DNA of 64,000 nt, taken from the NCBI RefSeq assembly GCF_000296775.1, contig NZ_AJLE01000007.1, forward strand, positions 1 to 64,000, written 5' to 3'. A model generated the notes under the pieces. It was not told where the DNA came from. It made no database searches and saw only the letters and a list, made by a program, of their open reading frames with translations. The stretch comes from Sulfurovum sp. AR (GTDB lineage: Bacteria > Campylobacterota > Campylobacteria > Campylobacterales > Sulfurovaceae). A program made the position numbers and the translations under genes. Position 1 is the stretch's first letter; each line of letters begins with the position of its first letter. This document shows positions 62,374 to 64,000 of this stretch, piece by piece.

Positions 62374-62703
62374 CTATTCAGCCTTTTCTGTTTCAGCTTC
62401 TGTCTCAGTCTCTTCAGATTCAGCTGCAGCTTTTTCAGCCTCTAGCTTTGCAGCTCTCTCCTGCTTTGTCGCTTCATCTACTTTTTTGACGACGATCGTC
62501 CAGTCCACTTCATTGAACTTAAGAGAATTCATCAAATCATGGCCAGTAGCCTTGATGACATCTGCAGACTTTTGGATAGAAGTAAAATCCCCTACTTCAA
62601 AAAGGAAAATTCCCACTTCCCCTACTTTTAGTCCCTGATCAATAAGCTCGACCATTCTATCATAGAAATCATCTTTTAAGTGTCTTAAATCATATCTTTT
62701 CAT
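62374..62703 (-). CDS. Campylobacterota-type NuoE-like subunit
   Basis: 109 residues. The first 75 (KRYDLRHLKDDFYDRMVEL...LMNSLKFNEVDWTIVVKK) resemble the Helicobacter HP1264 protein that occupies the NuoE position; the remainder is a Glu/Ala-rich tail. It has none of the four Cys of canonical NuoE and cannot hold a [2Fe-2S] cluster. It follows nuoD after nine bases and ends the upstream nuo transcription unit. Confidence 0.75.
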   Translation of the reverse strand: MKRYDLRHLKDDFYDRMVELIDQGLKVGEVGIFLFEVGDFTSIQKSADVIKATGHDLMNSLKFNEVDWTIVVKKVDEATKQERAAKLEAEKAAAESEETETEAETEKAE

Positions 62704-62712
62704 GGCCTCTCC

Positions 62713-63942
62713 TTATCTATCAACTTCACCGAATACGATGTTGGTAGAACCAATGATCGTAACGACGTCTGCAATGTATGTACCAACGAGAAGCTCTTGA
62801 AGCAGCCCTGTATGGAAGAAACTCGGTGCTCTACATTTCAGTCTGTAAGCGTACGGCTCACCCTCTGACTTGATATAGAACCCAAGTTCACCCTTTGGTG
62901 ACTCTGTCGGACTGTACACTTCCCCTTTAGGTGGTCTCATACCTTGAGTCACAAGAACAAAGTGCTGCATCAATGCATAGTTTTGTGTCATGATCTCTTC
63001 TTTTGGTGCTGAGATATACTGTGGCGAGTGTGCCATCAACTGAGGCTCAGTCTCAGCATACATAGGAATGAGCTGTCTTATGATTCTTGTGGATTGTCTT
63101 ATCTCTTCCATATAAAGTCTATAACGTCCATAAGAATCACATCTTTCACTCACTGGAACATCAAAGTCAAGCTCTGAATACAATTCGTACGGCTCTTCTT
63201 TTCTGATATCATACTTCACACCAGAACCTCTAAGCATAGGACCTGTACAACCCCATGAAAGTGCATCTTCCGCAGAGATAACCCCTACATCTTCCAAACG
63301 CATTTTCCAGATACGGTTTTCTGTAAGCAGTGCTTCATACGTATGCTCTACCTCATAGTCTACTTTATCACAGAATGCTGCGATATTTTCTAGCCAACCC
63401 GCAGGTAGGTCAAGAGGTACACCTCCGATACGTACTGCAGAGTGTGTCAATCTTGCACCACAATAGTCTTCCATCAAGTCCATCGCAAATTCACGTTCAC
63501 GGAATGCATAAAGGAATACGGACATTGCACCGACATCCAGAGCATGCGTTGCAATGAAGAAGAGGTGTGAAATAACACGGTTAAGTTCAAGCAACATCGT
63601 TCTGATCACTTGTGCTCTTCTTGGTGCCTCTACCCCGATCAGTTTTTCAACAGCCAATGCATACGCATAGTTGTTTGAAGTTGAAGCAATATAGTCAAGT
63701 CTATCTGTCGTTGGCAAAAACTCATTATACGTCATGTTTTCTGCCATTTTCTCGATACCTCTGTGAAGGTAACCGATATCCGGATAGGCTTTAACTACTT
63801 GCTCACCGTCGAGTTCAAGCACAAGTCTTAACTGACCATGTGCCGAAGGGTGCTGAGGACCAAAGTTGATAACCATAGTGTTGTCGTCACGCTCAAAATT
63901 GAGGTTCTCAAAAAATGGCGTTAATTTATTAGCTACTTGCAT
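62713..63942 (-). CDS. nuoD: NADH-quinone oxidoreductase subunit D
   Basis: 409 residues, full length. It has [22 protein letters not shown], the quinone-site [35 protein letters not shown], and the C-terminal [14 protein letters not shown] with the conserved Asp/Arg. It is the 49-kDa homologue that forms the quinone-binding site with NuoB. Confidence 0.97.
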   Translation of the reverse strand: MQVANKLTPFFENLNFERDDNTMVINFGPQHPSAHGQLRLVLELDGEQVVKAYPDIGYLHRGIEKMAENMTYNEFLPTTDRLDYIASTSNNYAYALAVEKLIGVEAPRRAQVIRTMLLELNRVISHLFFIATHALDVGAMSVFLYAFREREFAMDLMEDYCGARLTHSAVRIGGVPLDLPAGWLENIAAFCDKVDYEVEHTYEALLTENRIWKMRLEDVGVISAEDALSWGCTGPMLRGSGVKYDIRKEEPYELYSELDFDVPVSERCDSYGRYRLYMEEIRQSTRIIRQLIPMYAETEPQLMAHSPQYISAPKEEIMTQNYALMQHFVLVTQGMRPPKGEVYSPTESPKGELGFYIKSEGEPYAYRLKCRAPSFFHTGLLQELLVGTYIADVVTIIGSTNIVFGEVDR

Positions 63943-63950
63943 CGGCTCCC

Positions 63951-64000
63951 CTATTTTCTTTCGTCTAATTGCTTAGCTGATTTTTTATTATAGTTCACTA
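63951..64000 (-). CDS. nuoC: C-terminal end of the preceding gene, probably nuoC (partial)
   Basis: An open frame runs from the window edge to a TAG at 63951-63953, eight bases before the nuoD ATG, and encodes a basic tail ending KQLDERK. Position directly upstream of nuoD makes nuoC the expected identity; the visible part is too short to confirm. Confidence 0.45.
   Translation of the reverse strand, partial: VNYNKKSAKQLDERK

Noticed and set aside
1-64000. CRISPR arrays, insertion sequences, prophage or integrative element ends
   Set aside because: No spaced direct repeats of CRISPR type, no transposase, no phage genes and no repeat of the tRNA 3' ends were seen.

Overview
The window is AT-rich, gene-dense bacterial chromosome and looks like Campylobacterota, most likely Sulfurovum or a close relative. 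The basis is: complex I without canonical NuoE/NuoF but with a Campylobacterota NuoE-like protein and a second NuoG-like subunit; an HP0268-type small protein; a 230-residue triosephosphate isomerase; a gmk-tatA-argS cluster preceded by a highly acidic protein; an MqnP-type prenyltransferase; and many promoters whose only clear element is a TGxTATAAT-like -10. I see no phage, insertion sequence or CRISPR array. No gene-free stretch exceeds 300 bases; the longest are 60861-61159, 9452-9727 and 29329-29586.

Layout. 1-9451: pseudopilin, degenerate GGDEF protein, two small proteins, uvrB, ppk, gamma-carbonic anhydrase, an EI24/CysZ-like protein, a DnaQ-like exonuclease, trpF and rpe. 9452-14766: rpmB, a K+ channel, argJ, a YdcH-like protein, a periplasmic OB-fold-like protein and a DbpA-like helicase. 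14763-17877: acpP-fabF-accA-dedA on the minus strand. 17878-24151: an apparently inserted module lying between acpP and fabG: a response regulator and histidine kinase, a DUF2202 lipoprotein, TonB and an OprC/NosA-like (copper-type) TonB-dependent receptor, plus a divergent small integral membrane protein. 24157-29169: fabG, a TerB-like protein, gpmI, mraY and murD. 29170-36394: tRNA-Phe, major porin, rimO, tilS, a Xer-type recombinase, a DUF374 acyltransferase, miaB and an HP0268-like protein. 36594-45722: nusA, the glycolytic operon gap-pgk-tpiA, a fused nadD-rsfS gene, argS, tatA, a frameshifted gmk and an acidic receiver-like protein. 45905-49486: tRNA-Arg, a uracil-DNA glycosylase-like gene, mqnP, pssA and miaA. 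49548-64000: the complex I cluster from nuoN back to the end of nuoC, interrupted by an oppositely oriented FAD/NAD(P) oxidoreductase gene.

The most interesting system is the TonB module at 18037-23374. Four copies of a direct-repeat operator (7-bp TTAACAC half-sites 11 bp apart, read on the minus strand) lie upstream of the DUF2202 gene, upstream of tonB (twice) and upstream of the receptor. In each case a -10-like hexamer follows the operator. This is the layout of pho-box-type sites bound by OmpR/PhoB-family regulators, and such a regulator with its kinase is encoded at the head of the cluster. The receptor carries the CxxxM and HxM elements of copper receptors, so the module is best read as a self-contained, two-component-controlled metal (probably copper) acquisition system. 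Other points worth checking are the gmk frameshift, the nadD-rsfS fusion, the paralogous NuoG without Fe-S domains, the antisense flavoenzyme inside the nuo cluster, and an acceptor-stem mismatch in tRNA-Phe.
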